64,000 nucleotides of DNA from Ectopseudomonas alcaliphila (GCF_900101755.1 NZ_FNAE01000006.1:62001-126000); one strand, 5' to 3'. Positions 8,227 through 16,897 are shown, numbered from the stretch's first letter. The notes: generated by a model from the sequence alone, not told the origin. Numbers and translations: made by a program.

Positions 8227-9378
8227 ATGAGTGCGGCCTTGCCTTACTGGCGGCTGTCCGGCTTCTACTTCTTCTACTTCGCCCTGCTCGGGGGTACGGC
8301 GCCATTTCTGGCGCTGTACTTCGATCACCTGGGCTTTTCACCCGCGCGTATTGGCGAACTGATCGCCATTCCCATGCTGATGCGCTGCGTGGCGCCGAAC
8401 CTGTGGGGCTGGCTGGGTGATCACACCGGCCAGCGCCTGCTGATCGTGCGCTTCGGCGCGCTGTGCACCCTGGTCTGCTTCGCCGGCATCTTCTTCAGCC
8501 AGAGCTACGCCTGGTTGGCGCTGATCATGGCCACCCATGCCTTCTTCTGGCATGCGGTGCTGCCGCAGTTCGAGGTCATCACCCTGGCCCATCTGCGCGA
8601 GCAGTCCGCGCGCTACAGCCAGATTCGCCTGTGGGGCAGCATCGGTTTCATCGTCGCCGTGGTCGGCCTCGGCCTGTTGTTCGAATGGCTGAGCCTGGAT
8701 GCTTATCCGGCGGCGCTGGTGGTGATCATGGCGGGTATCGTCGCTGGCAGCTTCTGGGTGCCCAATGCGCAGCCGCTGCAGCGCCCGAGCACGCCGGAGC
8801 AGGGCGGCTTCATGCGCCAGCTGCGGCGTCCCGGGATTCTCGCGTTCTACATCTGTGTCGGGCTGATGCAACTGAGCAACGGCCCGTACTACACCTTCCT
8901 CACTCTGCACCTGGAAGGCGTCGGCTACAGCCGTGGCGCCATTGGCCTGTTCTGGGCGTTGGGGGTGGTAGCGGAGATTCTGCTGTTTCTGGTGATGGCG
9001 CGCCTTCTGCAACGTTATTCGCTGCGTGCCGTGCTGCTGGCCAGTTTCCTGATCACCGCCGTGCGTTGGCTGCTGTTGGGCAGCCTGGCGCAATACCTGC
9101 CGGTACTGCTGCTGGCGCAGTGCATGCACGCCGCCACCTTCGGCGCCTTCCACGCCGCCTGCATCCACTTCGTGCAGCGCAGTTTCGCTGATCGTCAGCA
9201 AGGCCAGGGGCAGGCGCTCTATGCCAGCCTGGCCGGCATCGGCGGTGCGCTCGGCGCGCTGTATGCCGGTTATAGCTGGAAGGGCCTGGGCCCGGCCTGG
9301 ACTTTCGCCATCGCCAGTCTGGTAGCCTTGCTCGCAGCCTTCATCATTGCCACCCGTCTGCCGCCCGAGCGGCCCTGA
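8227..9378 (+). CDS. MFS transporter (HcaT/PPP-like)
   Basis: The 383-residue polytopic protein has about 12 hydrophobic helices. The N-terminal half begins YWRLSGFYFFYFALLGGTAPFLALYF and has the loop WGWLGDHTGQR between helices 2 and 3, a classic MFS motif A variant. It most resembles the 3-phenylpropionate transporter-like MFS subgroup. The start lies 13 bases after aroC. In P. aeruginosa, as I recall, this gene is followed by mtnB, mtnD and mtnC; here only one derived homologue follows. The substrate is unknown. Confidence 0.9.
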   Translation: MSAALPYWRLSGFYFFYFALLGGTAPFLALYFDHLGFSPARIGELIAIPMLMRCVAPNLWGWLGDHTGQRLLIVRFGALCTLVCFAGIFFSQSYAWLALIMATHAFFWHAVLPQFEVITLAHLREQSARYSQIRLWGSIGFIVAVVGLGLLFEWLSLDAYPAALVVIMAGIVAGSFWVPNAQPLQRPSTPEQGGFMRQLRRPGILAFYICVGLMQLSNGPYYTFLTLHLEGVGYSRGAIGLFWALGVVAEILLFLVMARLLQRYSLRAVLLASFLITAVRWLLLGSLAQYLPVLLLAQCMHAATFGAFHAACIHFVQRSFADRQQGQGQALYASLAGIGGALGALYAGYSWKGLGPAWTFAIASLVALLAAFIIATRLPPERP

Positions 9379-9394
9379 ATCGAGTGAACCCTTC

Positions 9395-9934
9395 ATGAGC
9401 AGCCTCGCCGTCCATTTGCACACCTCACCGGAACTGCCGAACAAGGTGCTTAACCACGCCGATGACATCGCCAGTACCCTGGCGGCGGTGGGCATCGATT
9501 ATCGCCAGGTGGAATTGCCGGCTGCGTTGCGCCCTGGTTGCGAGCAGGCCGAGTTCGACGCAGCCTATGGCCTGTGGCTGCAGGCGTTCATGGGTAACGA
9601 AGGGCATGTACAGCAGGAGCTGTTCAACCTGCAGCGCAACCACCCGCAGAAACTGGAGCTGCGTGCTCGGTATCTCGATGAGCAAGCGCAGCCGAGCGTC
9701 AGTGCCTGGTTGTTCATTGGCGGGTTTGCCCAGCTCAGCGTGCATCTGGATGGCTACGTGTACGTGCTGCAGGGCGAGCGCGGTGACCTCCTGACCTTGC
9801 CGGCCGGCACGCGTCACTGGTTCGACCTGGGTGAGGAGCCGCATGTGCTGGCGCTGCGCCTGAGCGTGAGCGACGAGGCACCAGAGCGCACGGGGGACGA
9901 TATCGCCAGGCGTTTTCCGCGTCTGGGGGACTGA
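9395..9934 (+). CDS. Acireductone dioxygenase homologue lacking metal ligands
   Basis: The 179-residue protein aligns end to end with acireductone dioxygenase (MtnD) of the methionine salvage pathway: SPELPNKVLNHADDIASTLA at the N-terminus, RNHPQKLELRARYLDE before the cupin core, and PAGTRHWFDLGEEPH near the end. Active enzymes bind Fe or Ni through His-x-His-x3-Glu plus a later His. Here the first three ligands are replaced by Gln97, Gln99 and Ser103, and only His141 remains. The enzyme is therefore probably inactive in its normal role. No mtnB or mtnC lies beside it, unlike the order expected in P. aeruginosa. The intact frame suggests it is maintained. Confidence 0.85.
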   Translation: MSSLAVHLHTSPELPNKVLNHADDIASTLAAVGIDYRQVELPAALRPGCEQAEFDAAYGLWLQAFMGNEGHVQQELFNLQRNHPQKLELRARYLDEQAQPSVSAWLFIGGFAQLSVHLDGYVYVLQGERGDLLTLPAGTRHWFDLGEEPHVLALRLSVSDEAPERTGDDIARRFPRLGD

Positions 9935-9995
9935 GGGAACCCCGGTCATTAGCCGACTATCCTATGCAGGCAACCTCTCAGACAGGAGTGTCGTC

Positions 9996-10187
9996 ATGGG
10001 TTCTACCTTCAATGGGCTGATTGGCCTGGTCATCCTGGCCCTGGATATCTGGGCCATCATCAATGTGGTCAAGAGCAACGCGGAAACGGGAATCAAGATT
10101 CTATGGATTCTGCTGATCGTGCTGTTGCCAGTGATCGGTCTGATCATCTGGGCGCTGATGGGGCCGCGCGGCAACGTCAGAATATGA
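9996..10187 (+). CDS. PLDc_N-domain small membrane protein
   Basis: The 63-residue protein has two hydrophobic helices separated by VKSNAETGIKI. The second helix contains the family pattern WILLIVLLPVIGLIIWALMGPR. This is the short N-terminal domain also found fused to cardiolipin synthases; here it stands alone, so no catalytic role is expected. A good ribosome binding site (AGGAG) precedes the ATG. Its stop overlaps the start of the next gene (ATGA). Confidence 0.8.
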   Translation: MGSTFNGLIGLVILALDIWAIINVVKSNAETGIKILWILLIVLLPVIGLIIWALMGPRGNVRI

Positions 10188-10741
10188 GGTGTCTGTGGCT
10201 GCTGGCTTTGGTGCTGCTGCCGCTGTTCAGTGTGGCAGCAGATACCACCGACGCCTGGCAGGCACTGCGCGAAGGCCGTGCGCTGATACTCATGCGTCAC
10301 GCAACGGCGCCGGGTACGGGCGACCCGGCGAACTTCCGTCTGGGGCACTGCGAAACCCAGCGCAACCTCAACGCTCAGGGGCGTGCCGAGGCCCGGCGCT
10401 GGGGCGAACTGCTCGCGCGCCAGGGGATCGAGCAGCCGCGTTTGCTCAGCAGTCGCTGGTGCCGCGCGCTGGACACGGCCAGCCACATGCAGCGTGGCCC
10501 GGTACAACCATTCGCAGCGCTGGATTCATTCTTCGGGCAGCCCACGGATGGTGCCGAGCAGACCGCGGAGCTGATTCGCTCGATCAATCAACTGCCTGCT
10601 GGCGCGCCGTTGGTGCTGGTTTCCCATCAGGTCAATATCACCGCCTTGACCGGTATCTTTCCCGCTTCGGGCGAGGGACTGATCCTGGCTTTGCCGCTGC
10701 GGCCACGTGCCGAGCCTCTGGCGCGCATACCCGCGCCCTAG
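10184..10741 (+). CDS. Secreted histidine phosphatase family protein
   Basis: The 185-residue protein begins with a signal peptide (MRCLWLLALVLLPLFSVAADT). The phosphoglycerate-mutase-like core has the phospho-acceptor motif LILMRHATAPG, the second Arg region LLSSRWCRALDTA, and the second His in VLVSHQVNITAL. The substrate is likely periplasmic and is unknown. The start overlaps the stop of the preceding membrane peptide gene by four bases, so the two are translationally coupled. It converges on ogt with one base between the genes. Confidence 0.85.
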   Translation: MRCLWLLALVLLPLFSVAADTTDAWQALREGRALILMRHATAPGTGDPANFRLGHCETQRNLNAQGRAEARRWGELLARQGIEQPRLLSSRWCRALDTASHMQRGPVQPFAALDSFFGQPTDGAEQTAELIRSINQLPAGAPLVLVSHQVNITALTGIFPASGEGLILALPLRPRAEPLARIPAP

Positions 10742-10742
10742 G

Positions 10743-11240
10743 CTACAAAGCCAGTTGCGCCTGAGCCGGCTGCAATACACCCTCGAGTTCCAATAGCTGC
10801 TGCTTGCGCGGCAGGCCACCGGCATAACCGGTCAGGCTGCCGTCCCGGCCGATCACGCGATGGCAAGGCACGATGATGGAGATTGGGTTGGCGCCATTGG
10901 CGGTTCCCACCGCGCGCACGGCCTGCGGCCGACCGATGACGTTGGCCAGCTCCGAATAGCTGCAGGTGCGGCCATAAGGGATGGCCAGCAGCGCCTGCCA
11001 GACCGCCTGCTGGAATGCCGTACCCCTCGGAGCCAGACGCAGCTCGAACTGACGACGCTTGCCGGCGAAGTATTCATCGAGCTGGCTGCACACGGCGTCC
11101 AGCTCACGGCCAGCGGGCTGCCAATGGTCTTCGATGCGCCAGGGCCGGCTGTCCAGCTCCATCAGCAGCAGTTGCAGGCCGCTGTCGTCGGCTGCGATCA
11201 GCAGCGGACCGACTGGGCTGTCGTGGTAGCGGTAATGCAT
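10743..11240 (-). CDS. ogt: Methylated-DNA-protein-cysteine methyltransferase
   Basis: The 165-residue suicide enzyme removes alkyl groups from O6-alkylguanine. The acceptor Cys is in IIVPCHRVIGRDGSL, followed by TGYAGGLPRKQQLLELEG. The DNA-binding helix region RTCSYSELANVIGRPQAVRAVG is intact. It follows alkA after three bases on the same strand, so the two repair genes form an operon. No ada regulator gene is adjacent. Confidence 0.95.
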   Translation of the reverse strand: MHYRYHDSPVGPLLIAADDSGLQLLLMELDSRPWRIEDHWQPAGRELDAVCSQLDEYFAGKRRQFELRLAPRGTAFQQAVWQALLAIPYGRTCSYSELANVIGRPQAVRAVGTANGANPISIIVPCHRVIGRDGSLTGYAGGLPRKQQLLELEGVLQPAQAQLAL

Positions 11241-11243
11241 GAC

Positions 11244-12122
11244 TCAGCCTCCCGAATAGTTATGCCACAGATGCGCCGCTGCATAAGCGCGCCATGGGCG
11301 CCAGGCCTCCGCGCGCGCTTTCAGGCGGCGCGCATCGATACCTTCCGTTCCCCATACCGGCGCCTTGAGTAAACCCAGATCGCTGGCGGGAAAGGCGTCG
11401 GCCTCACCGAAGGCACGCAGGGCGATGTATTCCGCCGTCCATGGACCTATGCCGGGCAGGGCACATAGCTGCTCGATCAGTGCCGCGCTGCCGTCGGCCA
11501 GATGCAGTTTCAGGCTGCCATCGGCAATGCGCGCGGCGAAATGCTGCAGGCACTGCACACGTTTGCCGGGCATGCCGATGCCGCTCAGGTCGGCCTCGGC
11601 AAGCGCTTGTGGCGAGGGGAACAGATGGCTGATGCCCAGCGTTTCCGGTGTTTCGATCCGTGTGCCGACGCGTTCCACCAGGCGCCCGACTATGGTGACC
11701 GCGGCCTTGACCGTGACCTGCTGGCCGACGATGGCGCGCACCGCCTGTTCGAACGGGTCGAACGCCACCGGCAGGCGCAGACCGGGATTGCGCAGCAGCA
11801 GTGGCGCGAGCAGTGGGTCAGTGCTCAGGTGAAGGGCAATCACCTCCGGCTCGCTGTCGAGATCGAACATGCGTCGCACGCGTCGTTCGAGTTGATCGAG
11901 ATGTGCAGGCAAGGCCAGGCGGCAGCGCAGTTCCAGTGCGTTCTGCCCCGGCAGCGGCGCAACCCTGAACCAGCCGGTTGTGCCGCCGATGCTGAAGCCG
12001 CGGCTGTAGCTGTCCGCGCTCAGCGACTCCAGGCCGGGAATCGCGCGCAGTGCGAAGTGGCCGTGGAACTGTTGCCAGTCCCAGGGCGGTTGATAGGGCA
12101 GGAGCAGCGTGATGATGTTCAT
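11244..12122 (-). CDS. alkA: DNA-3-methyladenine glycosylase II (AlkA type)
   Basis: The 292-residue protein has the AlkA three-part layout: an N-terminal beta domain, then an HhH-GPD glycosylase with VAFDPFEQAVRAIVGQQVTV, then the hairpin LCALPGIGPWTAEYIALRA. The catalytic Asp lies in FPASDLGLL. It excises 3-methyladenine and related lesions, leaving abasic sites. I chose the start at MNIITLLLPYQPPWDW, which matches family N-termini (YxPPWDW). It is upstream of and co-oriented with ogt. Confidence 0.93.
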   Translation of the reverse strand: MNIITLLLPYQPPWDWQQFHGHFALRAIPGLESLSADSYSRGFSIGGTTGWFRVAPLPGQNALELRCRLALPAHLDQLERRVRRMFDLDSEPEVIALHLSTDPLLAPLLLRNPGLRLPVAFDPFEQAVRAIVGQQVTVKAAVTIVGRLVERVGTRIETPETLGISHLFPSPQALAEADLSGIGMPGKRVQCLQHFAARIADGSLKLHLADGSAALIEQLCALPGIGPWTAEYIALRAFGEADAFPASDLGLLKAPVWGTEGIDARRLKARAEAWRPWRAYAAAHLWHNYSGG

Positions 12123-12200
12123 GGCTGGCACCCTAGCTCGCTGTCGGCGAGTTGTCAGCGCGAAGATGACTTTCAAACTGCAACGACCTGCCTGTGTGCG

Positions 12201-12294
12201 GGTGCGCGGTGCGCACGGCGCACCCTACATGAGTCGAGTACCACGGACCAAGGTCCAGGCGCGCGGGCTTTTGGTGGGGTGCGCCGCGCGCACC
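12201..12294. repeat. GTGCGC-type intergenic palindromes
   Basis: GGTGCGCGGTGCGCACGGCG ending in CACCCTAC and, about 60 bases on, GGTGGGGTGCGCCGCGCGCACC. The same family recurs near 29693, 38603 and 60277. It lies between the 5' end of alkA and the 3' end of the AraC-type gene. Confidence 0.7.
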
Positions 12295-12312
12295 AGGTGG
12301 CTCCACGGCACC

Positions 12313-13326
12313 CTAGGCGCCACGCTGATAGCGCCCCGGCGTCGTGCCTTTCCAGCGCTTGAAGGCGTGGATGAAGTTGGACAGCTCGCCATAACCCAGG
12401 CGTTCGGCGATTTCTTCCAGGCTCAGGCCACCCGCAGCCAGCAGGTCTTCGGCCAGGGCCAGGCGCACCTCGTCCTGCAGGGCACGAAAGCGGGTGCCTT
12501 CTTCGATCAGTCGACGCCGCAGGGTGCGGCTGCTCAGGTGCAGACGGTCAGCGACCTGTTCCATATCGGCGATCTGCCCCGGCGATTGCAACAGCAACTG
12601 GCGCACCCGTCCGGCCAACCCCTGGTGCCATTGATGACGCGCCAGCAGGGCCTGGCATTGCCGCTCACACGCGCTGACCAGTTGTGGGTTGGCCCGTGGC
12701 AGTGGGTTGTCCAGCAAATCGGTGGCGAACCCAAGTCGATTTTGTGCCGCGCCGAAGAGCGGTGTCTGGCCGAAGGCGCTGATGAATGGCGAAACGTCAG
12801 CCGGCGCTGCCTGGCGCAGTTCCACGTTCAGCAATCGCAGCGTGCTGCCGAGCAGCTCGCGCACGACCACCAGGGCGCCGAGCATGTCGCGCTGCACGAT
12901 GAAATCATGCAGTGCCGGGGGCAGGGCGCTGTCGTCGAAATTCAGGCTGGCCATCGCGTTATCCACGTTCAGGCTGATGCGGGTGAAGGCATAGGTCAGG
13001 CCGTGATAGCGCAAACCCAGTTCGGCGGCCTGGCGCACCGTGGCACTGCTGAGAATGGCGTAACCCCAGGCCCCGTAGGTGGTCAGGTGGTAGCGCCGAC
13101 CCGCCTGCAAGCCAAGGTCGCTGACGTCGGGCAACGCCTCGATCAGGTTGGCGATCAACTGCAGTTCGCGCTGCGCTTCGATCTCCCCGTTCAGGCTGGC
13201 CAGCTGCACCGGGCTGAGCCCGGTTTCATGCAGGCATCTGTCCAGGCTCAGGCCCAGATCGAGCCCCAGCTGGGTGAGCAGCTGGATGCTGATGATGCTG
13301 CGTCGGGCGGGCCAGGGCGCTGACAT
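12313..13326 (-). CDS. AraC-family transcriptional regulator (VirS/OruR-like)
   Basis: The 337-residue protein has an N-terminal ligand-binding domain of the arabinose-binding-like type (RSIISIQLLTQLGLDLG to about 200) and a C-terminal pair of helix-turn-helix motifs. These are MEQVADRLHLSSRTLRRRL and, about 35 residues on, LSLEEIAERLGYGELSNFIHAFKRW, ending in TPGRY. The start at MSAPWPARRS is the most reasonable. It is transcribed away from the monooxygenase operon with 104 bases between, so it is the likely activator of that operon and of itself. Confidence 0.92.
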   Translation of the reverse strand: MSAPWPARRSIISIQLLTQLGLDLGLSLDRCLHETGLSPVQLASLNGEIEAQRELQLIANLIEALPDVSDLGLQAGRRYHLTTYGAWGYAILSSATVRQAAELGLRYHGLTYAFTRISLNVDNAMASLNFDDSALPPALHDFIVQRDMLGALVVVRELLGSTLRLLNVELRQAAPADVSPFISAFGQTPLFGAAQNRLGFATDLLDNPLPRANPQLVSACERQCQALLARHQWHQGLAGRVRQLLLQSPGQIADMEQVADRLHLSSRTLRRRLIEEGTRFRALQDEVRLALAEDLLAAGGLSLEEIAERLGYGELSNFIHAFKRWKGTTPGRYQRGA

Positions 13327-13430
13327 AGATTGTCCGAAAATCACAATATCCTGACCGACTATGCCATAACCTGGGCGCTGCGAGGCAAGTAGCATCTGCT
13401 CATCGCCATACACGGGTCGGGGAGACCACA

Positions 13431-14906
13431 ATGAACAACAACCCCCGTACGAACGCGCCCTGGCGCGTACTGATCATCGGCAGCGGCTTTGCCGGTCTGG
13501 GCCTGGCCATGCAGTTGCGCAAGGCCGGCGAGGACGACTTCCTGTTGCTGGAAAAGGCCGGCGAGGTCGGCGGTACCTGGCGCGACAACAGCTATCCGGG
13601 CGCTGCCTGCGACGTGCCTTCGCACCTGTATTCCTTCTCCTTCGAAGCCAAGCACGACTGGTCGCGCAAATTCGCGCCGCAGGCGGAAATCCACGCCTAT
13701 ATCCTGCAGTGCGTGGACAAGCACCGCTTGCGTCCGCATATCCGCCTCAACAGCGAGGTGCTCGGCGCCGAGTTCGATGCTGCGCGCGGTATCTGGCGCG
13801 TCGAGCTGGCCGCAGGCGAGGTGATCGAGGCACAGGCACTGGTCAGTGCCTGCGGCCAGCTCAATCGACCGGCCTACCCGAAGCTGCCAGGGTTGGAAAC
13901 CTTTCGTGGCGAGGCCTTCCACTCGGCGCGCTGGCGGCACGATATCGATCTGGCCGGCAAGCGCGTGGCGGTGATCGGTACCGGCGCCTCGGCGATCCAG
14001 TTCGTGCCGCAGATCCAGCCGAAGGTCGCCAGCCTGAGCCTGTTCCAGCGCTCGGCAGCTTATGTGCTGGCCAAGCCGGATCGCGCCTATCGTCCGTGGG
14101 AGATTGCCCTCAAACAGCGTTTGCCCCTGCTGCAACGCGCCGACCGCCTCCTGCAATACCTGCATCACGAGGGCCGGGCGCTGGCCTTTATCCGCTTTCC
14201 CTGGCTGATGCGCCTGTTCCGCCACAGCTTCACCCGCCACCTGCAACGGCAGATGCCCGATGCCGGCAAGCGTGAGCGCTTGCAGCCGAACTACCCGATG
14301 GGCTGCAAGCGTATCCTGATCAGCAACGACTACTTCCCGGCGCTGGCGCAGGCCAATGTCGAGATCGTCGACTCGGCGATTAGCGAGGTGCGCGAACATT
14401 CCCTGGTGACGGCCGATGGCTGTGAGCATCCCTGCGACGTGCTGATCTACGGCACCGGTTTCACCGCCACCGATTTCCTCGCGCCGATGCGTATTCGCGG
14501 CCTCGATGGGCTGGAACTTAATCAGGCCTGGAAGGAGGGCGCCGAGGCCTACAAGGGCATCAGCGTCAGCGGCTTTCCCAATCTCTTCCTGCTCTACGGG
14601 CCGAACACCAACCTCGGCCACAACTCCATTCTCTACATGCTGGAGAGCCAGTACGCCTACGTGCTGGGCTGCCTGCAGGCGCTGCGCGAGCAGGGGCTGC
14701 GCTATCTCGATCTGCGACCGACGGTGCAGCGGCACTACAACATCGAATTGCAACGGGCGACTCATCGAACGATATGGGAACAGGGCTGCGACAGCTGGTA
14801 CAAGACCGCTACCGGCAAGCACACCAACAACTGGCCGGGGTTCACCTTCACCTATCGCCTCATGACCCGCACTCCGGAGCTTGCCGACTATGACTGCGTC
14901 CGCTGA
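13431..14906 (+). CDS. Flavin-containing Baeyer-Villiger-type monooxygenase
   Basis: The 491-residue enzyme uses FAD and NADPH to insert oxygen, typically turning ketones into esters. It has the first Rossmann motif IIGSGFAGLG near residue 15, the GGTWRDNSYPGAACD segment, the BVMO fingerprint FRGEAFHSARW, and the second nucleotide motif VIGTGASAIQFVP. The C-terminal GPNTNLGHNSILYMLE is typical of the AlmA/MymA group. It is the first gene of a three-gene operon; the following esterase gene overlaps its end by 17 bases. Confidence 0.95.
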   Translation: MNNNPRTNAPWRVLIIGSGFAGLGLAMQLRKAGEDDFLLLEKAGEVGGTWRDNSYPGAACDVPSHLYSFSFEAKHDWSRKFAPQAEIHAYILQCVDKHRLRPHIRLNSEVLGAEFDAARGIWRVELAAGEVIEAQALVSACGQLNRPAYPKLPGLETFRGEAFHSARWRHDIDLAGKRVAVIGTGASAIQFVPQIQPKVASLSLFQRSAAYVLAKPDRAYRPWEIALKQRLPLLQRADRLLQYLHHEGRALAFIRFPWLMRLFRHSFTRHLQRQMPDAGKRERLQPNYPMGCKRILISNDYFPALAQANVEIVDSAISEVREHSLVTADGCEHPCDVLIYGTGFTATDFLAPMRIRGLDGLELNQAWKEGAEAYKGISVSGFPNLFLLYGPNTNLGHNSILYMLESQYAYVLGCLQALREQGLRYLDLRPTVQRHYNIELQRATHRTIWEQGCDSWYKTATGKHTNNWPGFTFTYRLMTRTPELADYDCVR

Positions 14907-15819
14907 TTTCAAGGCCCCAGCCGCCGAGCAGATGTTGCTGCGCGGCCTGTTGCGTGGTTTTCTGCGCCTGTTCTTTCGCGGCCTGGTACGGCCGCCGATG
15001 CCGGTGGCCGGGCAGCGTCGTGTGCTGCGTGCACTCACCGCCATCACCCTGACGCCGCGCGGGGTCAGTCGCAGCGCCGATACCCTGGCCGGGCGTCCGT
15101 GCGAATGGCACCGGCCGCCTGTCAGCAGCGGCAGCGTGCTGCTCTATCTGCACGGCGGCGCCTTCATGATCGGTGGGCCGGACACGCACCGGGGCATCTG
15201 CGCCAGCCTGGCCAAGCGCGGTGCCCTGGAGGTCTGTGCGCTGGACTATCGCCTGGCGCCGGAGCATCCCTATCCGGCGGCGCGCGATGATGTGGTAGCC
15301 GCCTATCAGGCCTTGCTGGAGGCAGGGTATCGGCCGCAGCAGATCGTCATTGGTGGCGACTCGGCTGGAGGCAACCTGAGCCTGGTCGGCTGCCTGCGCA
15401 TCCTCGAACTCGGCCTGCCGGGGCCTGCCGCACTCGTGTGCTTCTCGCCGGTCACCGATTTTACTGGCGAGCAGATGCATGAGCCGCCAGCCGGCGACCC
15501 GCTGCTCCACCCTCGCTGGATCGAACAGGCCGCAGAGCTGTATTGCCCCGCCGACCTGCCACGCGATGATCCGGGTTTGTCGCCGCTGTTCGCCGACCTC
15601 AGCCGTTTGCCGCCGACGCTTATTCAGGTTGGCGAAGATGAGCTGCTACTCAACGACAGCCTGCGCCTGGCCGAGCGCGCCAGGGCGGCTGGGGTGAACC
15701 TGCGCCTGGAGCGTTATCCGGGGCTGTGGCACGTGTTCCAGGCGCATGTCGGCATGTTGCGTGCGGCGGATTACGCCATCGCCCGCGTGGTGGCCTTTCT
15801 CCGTGAGCGGGGGGTGTGA
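14890..15819 (+). CDS. HSL-family alpha/beta hydrolase (esterase)
   Basis: The 309-residue enzyme has the hormone-sensitive-lipase oxyanion motif YLHGGAFMIGG, the nucleophile GGDSAGGNLSL, the acid Asp in GEDELLLNDS, and the His in YPGLWHVFQ. It probably hydrolyses the ester made by the upstream monooxygenase. I prefer the ATG at 14890: a CCGGAGC ribosome site lies about ten bases before it, whereas the in-frame TTG at 14881 is too close. Its stop overlaps the SDR start (TGATG). Confidence 0.92.
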   Translation: MTASADFKAPAAEQMLLRGLLRGFLRLFFRGLVRPPMPVAGQRRVLRALTAITLTPRGVSRSADTLAGRPCEWHRPPVSSGSVLLYLHGGAFMIGGPDTHRGICASLAKRGALEVCALDYRLAPEHPYPAARDDVVAAYQALLEAGYRPQQIVIGGDSAGGNLSLVGCLRILELGLPGPAALVCFSPVTDFTGEQMHEPPAGDPLLHPRWIEQAAELYCPADLPRDDPGLSPLFADLSRLPPTLIQVGEDELLLNDSLRLAERARAAGVNLRLERYPGLWHVFQAHVGMLRAADYAIARVVAFLRERGV

Positions 15820-16580
15820 TGAACAATATCCTCATCAGCGGCGCCGCATCGGGCATCGGCGCGGCCACCGCGCGGCTGTTTCACGCGCGGGGCTGGCGCG
15901 TCGGGTTGCTCGATGTCGATGAAAATGCGTTGGCAGCATTGGCCGCCGAGCTGGGCGGCGCCTGGCACACCCAGCTGGATGTGGTCGATGCTGCTGCAGT
16001 GAAAGCCGCGCTGGCCGACTTCTGCGCGCAGAGCGGTGGCCAGTTGCGCCTGCTGTTCAATGGCGCCGGCATTCTGCGTACCGGCGCCTTCGCCGGGATC
16101 GAGCTGGAGCAACATGCGCGCCTGATAGAGATCAATGTGCTCGGTGTGCTCAACCTCTGCCATGCGGCCTTTGCCTATCTCAAGGCCACGCCAGAGGCGC
16201 AGGTGATCAACATGGGCTCGGCCTCGGCACTCTATGGCGTGCCACAGCTGGCCAGCTACTCGGCCAGCAAGTTCGCCGTGCGTGGGCTTACCGAGGCGCT
16301 GGAGCTGGAGTGGCGCGCGCACGGCATTCGCGTAGGCGACCTGATGCCACCGTTCGTCAATACGCCGATGGTTCGCAGCCAGGCACAGCGTCCACCCGTG
16401 ATGCGCCGTCTGGGCGTGCGTCTGGAAGCCGAACAGATCGCCGAAGTCGCCTGGAAGCAGGCACATAAAAGCACCGTGCATCGCCCGGTAGGGTTGCAGT
16501 TCGGGCTGCTCTTCAATCTCGGGCAGATCACGCCGGGGTGGATCAACAGGCTGCTGATGGGCTGGCTCAGTCGCCCCTAG
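15819..16580 (+). CDS. Short-chain dehydrogenase/reductase
   Basis: The 253-residue SDR has an NAD(P) loop ISGAASGIGAATARLF, the NGAGI segment, and a complete catalytic set: Ser in NMGSASALYG and Tyr-Lys in SYSASKFAV. It probably oxidises the secondary alcohol to the ketone used by the monooxygenase, or acts on the alcohol released by the esterase. It is the last gene of the operon, and the hydrolase stop overlaps its ATG. The adjacent GTG at 15816 is an alternative start adding one residue. Confidence 0.9.
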   Translation: MNNILISGAASGIGAATARLFHARGWRVGLLDVDENALAALAAELGGAWHTQLDVVDAAAVKAALADFCAQSGGQLRLLFNGAGILRTGAFAGIELEQHARLIEINVLGVLNLCHAAFAYLKATPEAQVINMGSASALYGVPQLASYSASKFAVRGLTEALELEWRAHGIRVGDLMPPFVNTPMVRSQAQRPPVMRRLGVRLEAEQIAEVAWKQAHKSTVHRPVGLQFGLLFNLGQITPGWINRLLMGWLSRP

Positions 16581-16897
16581 TTCCTGGCTTCTCGCTGCGG
16601 CTGGCCAATTGCCGCTGGTCGCCGGCTTTGTCACAAAGGCTTTCCGAGGGGCGCGAAACCCTCGCGAAGTGGCTACTCTAGAGAAGACGGTTTCAGTTCG
16701 GCGTTCTGCCGGGCAGTCGTCGATACGCTTGCAGTAGACACATCGAGCATCTGCTCGATTCTCGGGGCGGCGCCAATTGGGTGTCTCAAAAACGTAAGTA
16801 GTTTTCTGAGGTGCCCAGCAGAGGCCGCGACACCGTCCACAGGACGGCAGCATTGGGAAAGTGGTTAATCCATCCATAGCCTGAGAGGGGGTCGTTT
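16581..16897. other. 317-bp gap with a 38-bp palindrome
   Basis: I see no supported gene. The stretch holds a 38-bp palindrome at 16779-16816 and, after it, the leader of the RraB-like gene. Confidence 0.5.
16779..16816. repeat. 38-bp palindrome, apparent deletion derivative of the 140-bp element
   Basis: GGGTGTCTCAAAAAC, GTAAGTA and GTTTTCTGAGGTGCCC in succession. Read on the minus strand it joins a left arm (AAAACTAC) directly to a right arm (TTACGTTTTT), both found in the full elements at 6879 and 61648. The inner ~100 bases are missing. Confidence 0.55.
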
